Shown here: in pieces, positions 38,041 to 47,148 of the stretch
Layout: each line of letters opens with the position of its first letter
Numbering within the stretch: the first letter of the stretch is position 1
Source of the DNA: an uncultured Clostridia bacterium
GTDB taxonomy: Bacteria > Bacillota > Clostridia > TANB77 > CAG-508
Reading direction: 5' to 3'
Assembly (NCBI GenBank): GCA_948502395.1
Contig: CAOPES010000006.1
Coordinates: 61,571 to 125,570 of the forward strand
DNA length: 64,000 bases
The notes under the pieces: model-generated
Database searches by the model: none
The model's input: only the letters and a program-made list of their open reading frames with translations
What the model was told of the DNA's origin: nothing
Position numbers and translations under genes: made by a program

Positions 38041-38072
38041 CCTAAATATTAAAAGATTTTTTAATATTTAGG
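38041..38072. terminator. Bidirectional terminator between dacF and vanW
   Basis: CCTAAATATTAAA and TTTAATATTTAGG are perfect arms between two convergent genes, with T-rich flanks on the plus side. Confidence 0.7.
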
Positions 38073-38076
38073 ATTT

Positions 38077-38770
38077 TTATATAGGTTTTCTACTTGTTAT
38101 AGAAACATCAACAGTAGAGCCATTAGAAGAGCAATGTATAATTATATCATTTCCAGTATTATTAACAAATTTGAAATCATAACTACCATAGGCAACAGCT
38201 GCGTCTTTTCCTTTTTGGATATATGGTACATAGTTACTGTGTGCATGTCTTTCTGTAACTGATAAGCTAGGTACAGCTAATACGGCATTATAAAGAGTGC
38301 TACTTATTTGACAATTTCCGCCACCAAGGCCTTTTTTCTTGTTTCCATCTTTGTCAAAAATATCTGCTTTTTGATATCCTTTTGCAGTTGTGGCTTGTCC
38401 GTACAGTGTTACAAAAAGAGAATGTTTCGCCGTTTTTTACAGTTGTATTGTTCAATGTGTTACAAGTAATATTTATGTTATTTTGCCTAGCAGACTCCTT
38501 ATTATAGACTTTTGTAGAAAAGGTAGCAATAGTTTCTTCTTTATATTGCGGTTGCGTTGCAGGGACTTCAATATTAGTTATATTTTTGTTATCTTCATTT
38601 TTATTATTTTCTGTTTTATTTTCTTCAGTTGTAGAGGTTTTGTTTGCTTCATATTCACTTTCTTTGTTTTCATTTTTAGTAGAGTTGTTTGTAAAGTATA
38701 GGTATGCTCCAATTCCGCCTGCTAAAATAATTATAATAAGTATTATCCAAATCCATTTATTTTTTTTCAT
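38077..38770 (-). CDS. VanW-family protein, membrane-anchored (one CGG +1 site on the minus strand)
   Basis: The repaired protein is 230 residues: an N-terminal helix (about 6-26), a Lys/Glu/Asn-rich linker, and a VanW domain (NGETFSFCNTV, then GQATTAKGYQKADIF, GLGGGNCQISSTLYNAVL and ERHAHSNYVPY). VanW domains occur in wall-associated proteins near vancomycin resistance and sporulation genes; the biochemical role is unknown. The extra base is C38401 on the coding strand (G on plus), right before the conserved Gly. In frame zero the protein would end at 38354 after an unrelated tail. Confidence 0.88.
38398..38401 (-). other. CGG +1 site 9 (CGGA, vanW, minus strand)
   Basis: On the coding strand ACT GTA CGG ACA AGC becomes GTA GGA CAA GCC ACA ACT, restoring the VanW motif G-x-x-T/A-x-x-x-G-Y. 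The inserted base is again C in the mRNA sense. Confidence 0.93.
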
Positions 38771-38858
38771 TATTTAATCACCAAAATTAGTATGCCCAAA
38801 ATCTTAGAAAATATTTAAATTTTGAAATTATTTCAAAAACTAAAATTTCAATAAAAAT

Positions 38859-38887
38859 TTGACCAGATATAAAAAATATGTTATAAT
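38859..38887 (+). promoter_or_regulatory. Promoter of the 77-residue membrane protein gene
   Basis: TTGACC (38859-38864) and TATAAT (38882-38887) are 17 bp apart. The leader then contains a small GCC-GAAA-GGC hairpin just before the ribosome site. Confidence 0.7.
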
Positions 38888-38932
38888 GTAAACATAAAGT
38901 GCCGAAAGGCGATAGAAAGGTAAATAGATAAT

Positions 38933-39166
38933 ATGAAAAAGAAACTAGTGAGTTTATGGAGAAAAAAACGGAACAGTGGAACTTTTACGTTAATTGTATT
39001 TTCCATAACGATACTATTTCCAGCTCTTCTTTTTGGATTTATTATTGCGATGTTGCCAGTTAGTACATATCCATATGTTTTATTAGTGTTTATGACATAT
39101 ATTGCGATTGTACTAGTCGGATATCAATACTTAGATAGAGTAGTTTATTATCTAGAAAAGAAGTGA
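38933..39166 (+). CDS. Small two-helix membrane protein with an in-frame CGG
   Basis: I do not recognise this 77-residue protein. It has a strongly basic start (MKKKLVSLWRKK), two hydrophobic helices (about 19-42 and 46-64) and a charged tail. Codon 13 is CGG (38969-38971). Read as arginine, the frame stays open and fits the positive-inside rule. Shifting +1 there would give a 19-residue product ending at TAA. It is one of only two in-frame CGG codons in the window that do not coincide with a needed shift. Its promoter, ribosome site (GAAAGG) and terminator all look good. Confidence 0.7.
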   Translation: MKKKLVSLWRKKRNSGTFTLIVFSITILFPALLFGFIIAMLPVSTYPYVLLVFMTYIAIVLVGYQYLDRVVYYLEKK

Positions 39167-39180
39167 GAGATTTACCAGAA

Positions 39181-39211
39181 AAATTAGTGTATTTATTACA
39201 CTAATTTTTTC
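39181..39211. terminator. Terminator of the 77-residue protein gene
   Basis: AAATTAGTGT (39181-39190) and ACACTAATTT (39198-39207) are perfect arms followed by T residues. Confidence 0.85.
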
Positions 39212-39213
39212 TA

Positions 39214-39242
39214 TTGACATTTTTCGCAAAAAAAAGTATAAT
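39214..39242 (+). promoter_or_regulatory. Promoter of the 53-residue protein gene
   Basis: TTGACA (39214-39219) and TATAAT (39237-39242) are 17 bp apart. This places the real start at 39274, not at the in-frame ATG inside the promoter. Confidence 0.8.
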
Positions 39243-39273
39243 AAATATGCAAATAAAAAAGGAGAGAAGTTTT

Positions 39274-39435
39274 ATGCTTGCAAAATATTGGAAAAAAATT
39301 GGAATGTTAATATTAATAATAGCTTGTATATTTAATATAATGGGCAAACTAGTAAATAAACTATCATTAAATAAAGAAATGATATATTCAGCACAATATA
39401 TGTATGAACAAGAAGAAAAAAATGACAGAAAATAA
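39274..39435 (+). CDS. 53-residue single-helix membrane protein
   Basis: I do not recognise a family. One hydrophobic helix (about residues 8-24) is flanked by basic residues, with an acidic, Gln/Glu-rich tail. A consensus promoter, the ribosome site AAGGAGAG and the ATG at 39274 make it a convincing small gene. It lies alone before rpmE. Confidence 0.6.
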   Translation: MLAKYWKKIGMLILIIACIFNIMGKLVNKLSLNKEMIYSAQYMYEQEEKNDRK

Positions 39436-39445
39436 AACAAAACAC

Positions 39446-39474
39446 TTGAAAAAATAAAAGAACTATGATATTAT
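39446..39474 (+). promoter_or_regulatory. Promoter of rpmE
   Basis: TTGAAA (39446-39451) and TATTAT (39469-39474) are 17 bp apart. Confidence 0.65.
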
Positions 39475-39516
39475 AGAAAATAGTCAGTTATAAAATTGAG
39501 AAAGAGGTGAGCTTTA

Positions 39517-39717
39517 ATGAAAAAAGAAATACAACCAAAATACAACCAAACAACAATTACATGTGCATGTGGAAACGTGTTAGAAGTTGGTTCAACAAAA
39601 ACAGATTTAAAAGTAGACGTATGTTCAAAATGCCATCCATACTGGACAGGAAACCTAAGACAAGAAACAGCTGGTGGTAGAGCAGACAAATTTAAGAAAA
39701 AATATGGTCTTGCATAA
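39517..39717 (+). CDS. rpmE: 50S ribosomal protein bL31 (zinc form)
   Basis: The 66-residue protein begins MKKEIQPKYNQ and has the zinc ligands CACG and CSKCHPYWTG, followed by GGRADKFKKKYG. It is the C+ (zinc-binding) paralog type. AAAGAGGTG precedes the ATG. Confidence 0.97.
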   Translation: MKKEIQPKYNQTTITCACGNVLEVGSTKTDLKVDVCSKCHPYWTGNLRQETAGGRADKFKKKYGLA

Positions 39718-39730
39718 GACAGATAAAACG

Positions 39731-39763
39731 AGCAAAGGTTCAAAACTTTTGCTTATTTTTTTG
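39731..39763. terminator. Terminator of rpmE
   Basis: AGCAAAGGTT pairs with ACTTTTGCT, followed by a T-rich run. Confidence 0.75.
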
Positions 39764-39765
39764 TG

Positions 39766-39828
39766 GATTTTTTGGGACAGGCCCAAAACGTCCGTGAATG
39801 AAACTTTTTTGGCCTGTCCCAAAAAGTC
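39766..39828. repeat. Palindromic element, GGGACAGGCC type (copy C2)
   Basis: TTTTTTGGGACAGGCC pairs with GGCCTGTCCCAAAAA around a core containing CGTCCGTGAATGAAAC. A relative lies at 26539. Confidence 0.85.
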
Positions 39829-39882
39829 CTTGCAAAAATCGACAAAATGTAATAAAATAGGCTATATTAACAGGAGGTAAAA

Positions 39883-41295
39883 ATGAGTACAGCAAACGAA
39901 ATAGAAATACAAGAGCAATACATAGAAAAGGTAAAAAACATAAATAAAGGCAAAAATCTAAAATATACCATTCTAACAATGGGATGTCAGTTAAATGAGA
40001 ATGATTCTGAAAAGTTATGTGGTATGTTAGAGAAAATGGGATATACAAGGACAGAGAATCAAAAAGAGGCAGATTTGGCAATGTTTAACACTTGTTGTGT
40101 TAGAGAGAATGCAGAAGATAAATTATTTGGAAAGTTAGGAGAGCTAAAAAGAATAAAAGAAGAAAAAGGGATAATTATTGCAATTGGTGGTTGTATGATG
40201 CAAGAAAAGCATATAACAGATAAAATAAAAGAAAGCTATCCTTTTGTTGATATTTTATTTGGAACACATACATTGCACAAGTTTCCAGAAGATTTATATA
40301 AGTCAATAGAAGAAAAAAGAAAATTAGAAGATATATTAGATATAGAAGGTAAGATATATGAAGGTTTACCTATTAAAAGAAATAGCAATATAAAAGCTTC
40401 TGTAACAATAATGAATGGATGCAATAATTTTTGTACTTATTGCATTGTGCCATATGTACGCGGAAGAGAAAGAAGTAGAGCTCCAAAAGATATTATAAAT
40501 GAAGTAAGAGATTTGGCAAAACAAGGATATAAAGAAATAACATTACTTGGTCAAAATGTAAATTCATATTTGAGGGTTGAAAGAGAAAAAGGAATAGAGT
40601 TTGAAGAATATGAAGGTGTGAATTCATTTGCAACTTTGCTTAGAGCGATTAACAAAATTAATGGAATTGAGAGAATAAGGTTTGTTTCTCCACACCCAAA
40701 GGATTTTACAGATGATGTTATACAAGCTATAAAAGAGTGTGATAAGGTTTGTAAATTAGTACATTTACCACTTCAATCAGGTAATACAAAAGTGTTAAAA
40801 GAAATGAACAGAAAATATACAAAAGAACAATACCTAGAACTAGTAGAGAAAATGAAAAGAGAAATACCAAACTTAACATTATCAACAGATATAATCGTTG
40901 GTTTTCCAGGGGAGACAGATGAAGAGTTTGAAGATACATTAGATGTTGTAAGAAAAGTAAAATTTGAACAAGTTTATATGTTTATATATTCAAGAAGAGT
41001 AGGAACACCAGGAGATAGAATGGAAAATCAAATTCCAGAAGATATTAAACATAAAAGATTTGATAGATTAAAAGCATTGGTAGAAAGCCAAATTGAAGAA
41101 AATAATCAAAAATATATAGGGACAATTCAAAAAGTTTTAGTTGAAGGGGAAAGCAAAAATAATGATAAAATGCTTACAGGTAGAACTGATAGCAATAAAG
41201 TTGTTATATTTGAAGGAGACAAAGAACTAAAAGACCAAATAATAGATTTAAAAATAGTTTCAGAACATATGTGGTATTTGAAAGGAGAAAGATAA
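39883..41295 (+). CDS. miaB: tRNA methylthiotransferase MiaB
   Basis: The 470-residue radical-SAM enzyme has an N-terminal UPF0004 domain (TMGCQLNENDSEK, with Cys in FNTCCVRENA and GGCMMQ as cluster ligands), the radical SAM motif CNNFCTYCIVPYVRGRERSR and a C-terminal TRAM domain. It adds methylthio to i6A37 of tRNAs that read UNN codons. It ends immediately before mutS (adjacent TAA-ATG), a common pair. TRAM and cluster ligands are intact. Confidence 0.97.
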   Translation: MSTANEIEIQEQYIEKVKNINKGKNLKYTILTMGCQLNENDSEKLCGMLEKMGYTRTENQKEADLAMFNTCCVRENAEDKLFGKLGELKRIKEEKGIIIAIGGCMMQEKHITDKIKESYPFVDILFGTHTLHKFPEDLYKSIEEKRKLEDILDIEGKIYEGLPIKRNSNIKASVTIMNGCNNFCTYCIVPYVRGRERSRAPKDIINEVRDLAKQGYKEITLLGQNVNSYLRVEREKGIEFEEYEGVNSFATLLRAINKINGIERIRFVSPHPKDFTDDVIQAIKECDKVCKLVHLPLQSGNTKVLKEMNRKYTKEQYLELVEKMKREIPNLTLSTDIIVGFPGETDEEFEDTLDVVRKVKFEQVYMFIYSRRVGTPGDRMENQIPEDIKHKRFDRLKALVESQIEENNQKYIGTIQKVLVEGESKNNDKMLTGRTDSNKVVIFEGDKELKDQIIDLKIVSEHMWYLKGER

Positions 41296-43920
41296 ATGGC
41301 AGATAAATCAGAATATTCACCAATGATGCAAAAATATCTTGAAACAAAAGAAGAATACAAAGACTGCATTCTATTTTATCGTTTAGGAGACTTTTACGAA
41401 ATGTTCTTTGATGATGCAATAACAGCATCAAGAGAATTAGAGTTAACTCTAACAGGAAAAGTATGTGGAACAGAAGAAAGAGCACCAATGTGCGGAGTGC
41501 CACATCATGCAGCAGAAATATATGTATCAAGATTAATTGCAAAAGGATATAAAGTTGCAATATGTGAACAATTAGAAGACCCAAAAAATACAAAAGGAAT
41601 TGTAAAAAGGGGAGTTATAAGAGTAGTAACACCAGGGACACTAGTAGATAGCAATATGCTAGAAGAAAGAAAAAATAATTACATAATGTCAATATTCAAA
41701 AGTGGAATATATTTTGGATTAGGAATATGTGACATATCAACTGGGGAATTTTATTCAGCAGAAATAAAAGACAATTACAATTTTCCTTGCGTGCTAGACG
41801 AAATAGCAAGATATACACCATCAGAATTAGTAGTAAACTCTATGATGTCAGATTGCCAAGAAGAAATGAGCAAAATCAAAGAGAGATTTGAGAACATATA
41901 TGTAACTAGATTTAATGATAAATTTTTTACAAAAGAACTAAACAATCTAAATTTAAGATTTAATATTGTAGACACAAATGGAAGAAAAATCGAAAACTTA
42001 GAAGAGAGACCATTTGCTGTAAGTGCAATGAATAGTTTAATAGAATATTTAGAACAAACACAAAAAACAAGTTTAGACCATATCAACAAAATTACAATGT
42101 ATAATATTTCAAAATATATGGCATTAGATATAAATGCAAGAAGAAACTTAGAAATAACAGAGAAAATGAGAGACAAGTCTAAAAAAGGAACGCTTTTATG
42201 GGTATTAGATAAAACTGCAACATCAATGGGTGGAAGACTTTTAAGAAGGTGGTTAAGTGATCCATTAGTAGATGTTGTAGAAATAAATAAAAGACTTGAT
42301 GCAGTAAAAGAGTTAAAAGATGACATTATGCTAAGGGGAGAAGTAATTGAAAATCTAAAAAAAGTTTACGACATAGAAAGATTAGCTGGCAAAATGGCTT
42401 ATGGAAATGCAAATGCAAGGGATATGATAACACTAAAAAATTCACTATATAAGTTACCAGCGGTAAAACAAATTTTAGAAAATTGTAAATCTCCGTTTCT
42501 AAAAGAATTATATGAAAATTTAGATGAATTACAAGACATATATGAAATTATTGAAAAAGCAATAGTTGAAGACCCACCTATGACAATAAAAGACGGTGGA
42601 ATTATAAAACTTGGATATGATGAAGAAATAGATAAATTAAAAACAGCTCAAACAGAAGGAAAAAATTGGTTAATTCAATTAGAGGCAGAAGAAAAAGAGA
42701 AGACTGGAATTAAGAATTTAAAAATCGGATTTAATAAAGTTTTTGGATATTATTTAGAAGTAACAAAATCATATATGAACCAAGTGCCTGAAAGATTTAT
42801 AAGAAAACAAACACTAACAAATGCAGAGAGATACATAACAGAAGAACTAAAAAACTTAGAAAATCAAATATTAGGAGCAGAAGAAAAAGTTGTAAATCTT
42901 GAATATAATGCTTTTGTGGAAATAAGAGATCTAATTGCGAAAAATGTTAGAAGACTTCAAACAACAAGTGAAGTAATATCAAGCTTAGATGTAATTGCCT
43001 CATTTGCACAAGTAGCAGAAGATATGAATTACTGTATGCCAAAAGTTGATACAACAGGAACAATAGATATAAAAAATGGAAGACATCCAGTAATAGAAAA
43101 AATATTAGGAACAGGTGGATTTGTAGAAAACGATACATATTTAGACAAAGATGATAATAGATTATCGATAATAACAGGTCCGAATATGGCTGGTAAATCT
43201 ACATATATGAGACAAGTTGCTTTAATAACATTAATGGCACAATGTGGAAGTTTCGTGCCAGCAGAATCTGCGCAAATTGGAGTAGTTGATAAAATATTTA
43301 CAAGAGTTGGAGCATCTGATGATTTAAGTATGGGACAAAGTACATTTATGGTAGAAATGATGGAAGTTGCAACAATTTTAAAAGAAGCGACAAGTAATAG
43401 CTTAGTAATTCTAGACGAAATAGGAAGGGGAACATCTACATATGACGGATTGTCAATTGCTTGGGCAGTAGCGGAATATATTGGTGACAAAGAAAAATGT
43501 GGAGCTAAAACATTATTTGCTACACACTATCACGAACTAACAGAACTAGAAGATAAGTTAGATGGAATAAAAAATTATTCTATTGCTGTTAAAGAAAAAG
43601 GAGAAGATATAATCTTTTTAAGAAAAATAGTAAGAGGCGGAACAGACGAAAGTTATGGAATTCACGTAGCTAGACTTGCAGGAGTTCCAAAAGTGGTAAC
43701 AACTAAGGCAAATGAGATATTACGTTCTTTGGAAAGAAAAAATATCTTAACAGGAAAGAAACAAGAAAAACAAGATAAAAAGCAAGTAGAAGGTCAATTT
43801 GATATGTACAATTATAAATTGGCAGAAATTGCACATGAAATAGACAAAATCAACTTAAATGAGTTAACACCAATAGATGCACTAAATACATTAGTAAAAA
43901 TGAAAGAAAAAATGAAATAG
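41296..43920 (+). CDS. mutS: DNA mismatch repair protein MutS
   Basis: The 874-residue protein has the mismatch-reading N-terminus (FYRLGDFYEMFFDDA, containing the F-x-E motif), connector, clamp, and the ATPase with GPNMAGKST, LDEIGRGTSTYDG and ATHYHELTEL. Length is normal. It starts at the base after the miaB stop. mutL does not follow. The intact gene speaks against a mismatch-repair defect as the source of the extra C bases. Confidence 0.98.
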   Translation: MADKSEYSPMMQKYLETKEEYKDCILFYRLGDFYEMFFDDAITASRELELTLTGKVCGTEERAPMCGVPHHAAEIYVSRLIAKGYKVAICEQLEDPKNTKGIVKRGVIRVVTPGTLVDSNMLEERKNNYIMSIFKSGIYFGLGICDISTGEFYSAEIKDNYNFPCVLDEIARYTPSELVVNSMMSDCQEEMSKIKERFENIYVTRFNDKFFTKELNNLNLRFNIVDTNGRKIENLEERPFAVSAMNSLIEYLEQTQKTSLDHINKITMYNISKYMALDINARRNLEITEKMRDKSKKGTLLWVLDKTATSMGGRLLRRWLSDPLVDVVEINKRLDAVKELKDDIMLRGEVIENLKKVYDIERLAGKMAYGNANARDMITLKNSLYKLPAVKQILENCKSPFLKELYENLDELQDIYEIIEKAIVEDPPMTIKDGGIIKLGYDEEIDKLKTAQTEGKNWLIQLEAEEKEKTGIKNLKIGFNKVFGYYLEVTKSYMNQVPERFIRKQTLTNAERYITEELKNLENQILGAEEKVVNLEYNAFVEIRDLIAKNVRRLQTTSEVISSLDVIASFAQVAEDMNYCMPKVDTTGTIDIKNGRHPVIEKILGTGGFVENDTYLDKDDNRLSIITGPNMAGKSTYMRQVALITLMAQCGSFVPAESAQIGVVDKIFTRVGASDDLSMGQSTFMVEMMEVATILKEATSNSLVILDEIGRGTSTYDGLSIAWAVAEYIGDKEKCGAKTLFATHYHELTELEDKLDGIKNYSIAVKEKGEDIIFLRKIVRGGTDESYGIHVARLAGVPKVVTTKANEILRSLERKNILTGKKQEKQDKKQVEGQFDMYNYKLAEIAHEIDKINLNELTPIDALNTLVKMKEKMK

Positions 43921-43984
43921 AAAGTTACAGCTGGAGAAAGTGAAAAATGATTTTGTAAAAATATAATAAAAGGGGAGAAATATA

Positions 43985-44527
43985 ATGAAATTAATGAATA
44001 TTGTAAAACACTTCAAGTTAATTACACATCATAAATGGGTAGTATTTAAACTATGCTGTAAGGTAGGTGAGCCTTGGAGAGGTTTTATGCATGATATTTC
44101 TAAATATTCTCCAACAGAATTTTGGGAAGGCTGTAAATACTATGTAGGAACACATTCGCCTATTACTGAAGCGAAAAAAACAAATGGGTATTCAAAAGCT
44201 TGGTTACATCATAAAGGAAGAAACAAACATCATCCTGAATATTGGCAAGACGACAGAGCACCAGAAAAAACACCAGTAATACCATATCCATATGCGGCAG
44301 AAATGATATGTGACAAAATAGCTGCTGGAATGATATATGAAGGCAAAAACTTCACAAAAGAATATGAGTTAGAATATTTTCTTACACGTGAAAAAGGAAA
44401 AACAAAAATTAATGAAAAAATTTCAAAATTTATAGAAGAAGTGCTAACACAAGTAGCCAAGGATGGAGTAGACGCAACCTTGACAAAATCAAATATAAGA
44501 GCGATTTATAAAAAATATTGCGAATAA
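43985..44527 (+). CDS. DUF5662-type cytoplasmic protein
   Basis: The 180-residue protein has a histidine-rich pattern typical of DUF5662: KLITHHKWVVFKLC, FMHDISKYSPTEFW, AWLHHKGRNKHHPEYW. The spaced His and Asp residues suggest metal binding, as in an HD-like fold, but no activity is established to my knowledge. AAAGGGGAG precedes the ATG. It stands alone between mutS and rpmF. Confidence 0.7.
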   Translation: MKLMNIVKHFKLITHHKWVVFKLCCKVGEPWRGFMHDISKYSPTEFWEGCKYYVGTHSPITEAKKTNGYSKAWLHHKGRNKHHPEYWQDDRAPEKTPVIPYPYAAEMICDKIAAGMIYEGKNFTKEYELEYFLTREKGKTKINEKISKFIEEVLTQVAKDGVDATLTKSNIRAIYKKYCE

Positions 44528-44541
44528 ACATCATCAAAGTA

Positions 44542-44570
44542 TTGACAAAAAAGGAAAATACTTGTATAAT
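44542..44570 (+). promoter_or_regulatory. Promoter of rpmF
   Basis: TTGACA (44542-44547) and TATAAT (44565-44570) with 17 bp spacing, a full consensus promoter. Confidence 0.9.
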
Positions 44571-44659
44571 TTTATAGTGACAAAAAACACGTCAAAAATT
44601 AATTAGATAAAAATGAAACAGATATATACATATATCTCTAAAACAAGGGGGGAATTAGA

Positions 44660-44851
44660 ATGGCACAACCAAAAAGAAGATGGTCAAAAGCAAGAACACA
44701 TTCAAAAAGATCAACATGGAAAAAAGAAAATCCAACATTAGCAAGCTGCCCACATTGTCATGAACCAGTATTACCACACAGAGTTTGTAAAAACTGTGGT
44801 TACTATGACGGAAAAGAAGTAGTTGCAAAAAAAGAAACAGAAAATGCATAA
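44660..44851 (+). CDS. rpmF: 50S ribosomal protein bL32
   Basis: The 63-residue protein starts MAQPKRRWSKARTHSKR and has zinc ligands CPHCHE and CKNCGYY. GGGGGG precedes the ATG. The DUF177 gene that often precedes rpmF is not present. Confidence 0.97.
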   Translation: MAQPKRRWSKARTHSKRSTWKKENPTLASCPHCHEPVLPHRVCKNCGYYDGKEVVAKKETENA

Positions 44852-44861
44852 TTTAAAATAG

Positions 44862-44900
44862 CGGGGTTTGATTATTCAATCAAATCCTGTTTATTTTTTT
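44862..44900. terminator. Terminator of rpmF
   Basis: GGGGTTTGATT pairs with AATCAAATCCT, followed by a T-rich run. Confidence 0.8.
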
Positions 44901-44912
44901 ACATTTAAAACA

Positions 44913-44941
44913 TTGACAAAGAAAAGTAGTTGATGTAAAAT
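44913..44941 (+). promoter_or_regulatory. Promoter of the TetR-type regulator
   Basis: TTGACA (44913-44918) and TAAAAT (44936-44941) are 17 bp apart. Confidence 0.7.
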
Positions 44942-44985
44942 TTAGTCAAATGACAAAGTGTCGTAAAATAAAAGAGGTGTTCAAA

Positions 44986-45585
44986 ATGCCAAAAGAGACA
45001 TTTTTTAATCTAAAATTGGACAAGCGCGAAAAAATAGAAACAGCATTAGTAAATGAATTTAGCAGAACAACATTTGAAAAAGCATCAATAAGCAATATAA
45101 TAGAAGAAGCACAAATACCACGAGGAAGCTTTTATCAATATTTTGAGGACAAAGAAGACGCAGTAAAATACATAATGCAAAAATATACAAAATTAGAAAA
45201 AGAAAAAATGTATAATTTATTAATTGAAACAAAAGGAGACATATTTGAAGCAACATTGAAAATGTATGACTACATTATAGAAGTATCAGAAAATGAAAAA
45301 TATTTTAAAATATGTAAAAACATAATACAAGAATTAAGGAAAAACAATGTAAATGTATTTGAACAAATCCCTTCAGAAAAAGAGCAAAACGAGCTAAATA
45401 AGGTTATAGATACTAGTAATTTAAAAATAGATAAAAAAGATGATTTAGACTATATAATGAAGATATTAACAACAATTAGTAGAACAGTAATGTTAGAAGC
45501 AGTATCAAACCAAATAACAAAAGAACAGGGAAGAATTGAGCTAGAAAGAAAGTTAGAAATATTAAAAAAGGGAATGAAAAAATAA
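44986..45585 (+). CDS. TetR/AcrR-family transcriptional regulator
   Basis: The 199-residue protein has an N-terminal HTH (ALVNEFSRTTFEKASISNIIEE, then IPRGSFYQYFEDKEDAVKYI), the standard TetR recognition helix, and a helical ligand domain. ATG 44986 follows AAAGAGGTG. The HdeD-like gene begins 16 bp downstream, so this regulator probably controls its own operon with that membrane protein. Confidence 0.88.
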   Translation: MPKETFFNLKLDKREKIETALVNEFSRTTFEKASISNIIEEAQIPRGSFYQYFEDKEDAVKYIMQKYTKLEKEKMYNLLIETKGDIFEATLKMYDYIIEVSENEKYFKICKNIIQELRKNNVNVFEQIPSEKEQNELNKVIDTSNLKIDKKDDLDYIMKILTTISRTVMLEAVSNQITKEQGRIELERKLEILKKGMKK

Positions 45586-45601
45586 AAAGGGGGAAAGAGA
45601 T

Positions 45602-46136
45602 ATGTGGAAAAAATTTTTAAAGAAATCAAGTTGGACAGACATTGTGGTATCACTAGTATTTATACTTTTAGGAGTTATGCTTATTGCAAACCCTGAAGTA
45701 ATAACAGCTGCAATAGCAATAATTCTAGGATTTATTGTAATTCGGAATGGGAGTTCTAAAATTTATTGATTATGTATCAGGAGGAAGACAGGACAACTAT
45801 TTACTAGCAATGGCAATAGTGCTAGTTATAGCAGGTATAGTTATTATGATATGTGCAGAATCAATAATATCAATATTTAGAGTGATAATAGGTCTTTGGA
45901 TTATTTATAGTGGAATTATGAATTTGCAAACAACAATAGTTTGGAAAGATTATAAATCTAGAATATGGCTTACAACATTGCTTTTGGCAATTGCTATGAT
46001 AATTGCAGGAATTTATGTTTTAGTTAATGACGGAGTTATTATTCAAACAATTGGTGTTGCAGTTGTTGTATATGGTATTATAGATGTTATAGAAAATGTA
46101 ATATTTATTAAGAAAGTTGATGATTATTTAGAGTAA
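45602..46136 (+). CDS. HdeD/DUF308-family membrane protein (one CGG +1 site)
   Basis: The repaired protein is 177 residues with six hydrophobic helices, the DUF308 layout, and repeated motifs (LVFILLGVMLIANPEVI, VLVIAGIVIMI, AMIIAGIYVLVNDG). C45743 interrupts the second helix: LGFIVI, then GMGVLKFIDYV. Without the shift the protein would lose four helices. HdeD proteins are linked to acid or envelope stress; the function here is unknown. It is cotranscribed with the TetR-type gene. Confidence 0.87.
45743..45746 (+). other. CGG +1 site 10 (CGGA, hdeD-like)
   Basis: GTA ATT CGG AAT GGG becomes ATT GGA ATG GGA GTT CTA after skipping C45743, continuing the hydrophobic helix. Confidence 0.9.
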
Positions 46137-46146
46137 TTGCAAAAGA

Positions 46147-46186
46147 AAAAGCAAGAGGCTATCTTAAAAGATAGTTTCTTGCTTTT
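46147..46186. terminator. Bidirectional terminator between hdeD-like and cotJC
   Basis: AAAAGCAAGAGGCTATCTT pairs with AAGATAGTTTCTTGCTTTT, serving both convergent operons. Confidence 0.85.
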
Positions 46187-46189
46187 ATA

Positions 46190-46816
46190 TTAATTACAAT
46201 CACAGCCATTATTTGCAGTCATATTTGGCATTGTATAATTCATAAAATGTTTTCTTTCAGCTAATTTATCTTGAACACCTCTTAAAGCCTCACCAAATCT
46301 TTGGAAATGTACAACTTCTCTTTCTCTTAGATATCTAAGTGGGTCTAGTACTTCTGGATTATCGCGACATAAATCGATTAGTTTTTCATATGTTGCTCTT
46401 GCTTTTTGCTCAGCAGCTAAATCTTCTTGAAGATTTGCTATTGGGTCACCTTTACAAGCGATGTATGCAGCTGTAAATGGCATTCCAGCAGCAGATTGAG
46501 GATATACGTCAACACCATGGTCTGTATAGTAAGGACCTAATCCTGCTTTTTCAATTTCTTCAATTGATGCTCCGTCTGTTAGTTGATGAACTATTGTTCC
46601 TACCATTTCTAAGTGAGCTAATTCTTCTGTTCCTATATCGTTCAAAATAGCTTTAGCTTTTTGGTCAGGCATACCAAATCTTTGAGATAAATAACGTAAA
46701 GAAGCAGCAAGTTCTCCGTCAGGTCCACCATATTGAGATATTATTACTTTTGCTAATTTTGGATCTGGACATTTTATATTAATTGGATATTGTAAATGTT
46801 TATTATAAGTCCACAT
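46190..46816 (-). CDS. cotJC: Spore coat protein CotJC (manganese-catalase-like)
   Basis: The 208-residue protein has the ferritin-like fold of manganese catalase: GPDGELAASLRYLSQRF, GTEELAHLEMVG, AEQKARATYEKLID and REREVVHFQRFGEAL supply the Glu/His metal ligands. It is part of the inner spore coat. I chose the ATG at 46816 (MWTYNKHLQYP), behind AAAGGGGG; an earlier in-frame ATG at 46864 would overlap cotJB. Its ATG overlaps the cotJB stop (TAATG). Confidence 0.95.
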   Translation of the reverse strand: MWTYNKHLQYPINIKCPDPKLAKVIISQYGGPDGELAASLRYLSQRFGMPDQKAKAILNDIGTEELAHLEMVGTIVHQLTDGASIEEIEKAGLGPYYTDHGVDVYPQSAAGMPFTAAYIACKGDPIANLQEDLAAEQKARATYEKLIDLCRDNPEVLDPLRYLREREVVHFQRFGEALRGVQDKLAERKHFMNYTMPNMTANNGCDCN

Positions 46817-47148
46817 TAGAAATTCCCCCTTTCCCATGGCCATGGTTCTTCTAACCATCTCCATTTATTACAAGGGTAATTAATTGTAAGTGGTCCATAT
46901 ACCCTTTGATATTTATCTTTTAAATCTTTAACTTTTTTAGCATATTTTCTATGCAAACAAAGTGCTCTTTGGTCTTCTGGGTGTGTATCCAAATAAAGAG
47001 CAAGTTCATTAATTGCAAATTCTAAACCTTGAATTTCACACATCATTTCTCTTCTTAAATCACAGTCAACAGTGTTTACTGGTTGCTCACATTCTGTGTT
47101 AGTAACTTCCATATTACAGTCACAATTTCTATTTTCTCTTATTTGCAT
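46816..47148 (-). CDS. cotJB: Spore coat protein CotJB
   Basis: The 110-residue protein has the CotJB core (MMCEIQGLEFAINELALYLDTHPEDQRAL, then KYQRVYGPLTIN and WPWE). The N-terminal ~30 residues are Cys-rich (NCDCN, ECEQPVNTVDCD), an extension not usual in Bacillus that may allow disulfide or metal cross-links in the coat. It overlaps cotJA by 10 bp. Confidence 0.93.
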   Translation of the reverse strand: MQIRENRNCDCNMEVTNTECEQPVNTVDCDLRREMMCEIQGLEFAINELALYLDTHPEDQRALCLHRKYAKKVKDLKDKYQRVYGPLTINYPCNKWRWLEEPWPWERGNF

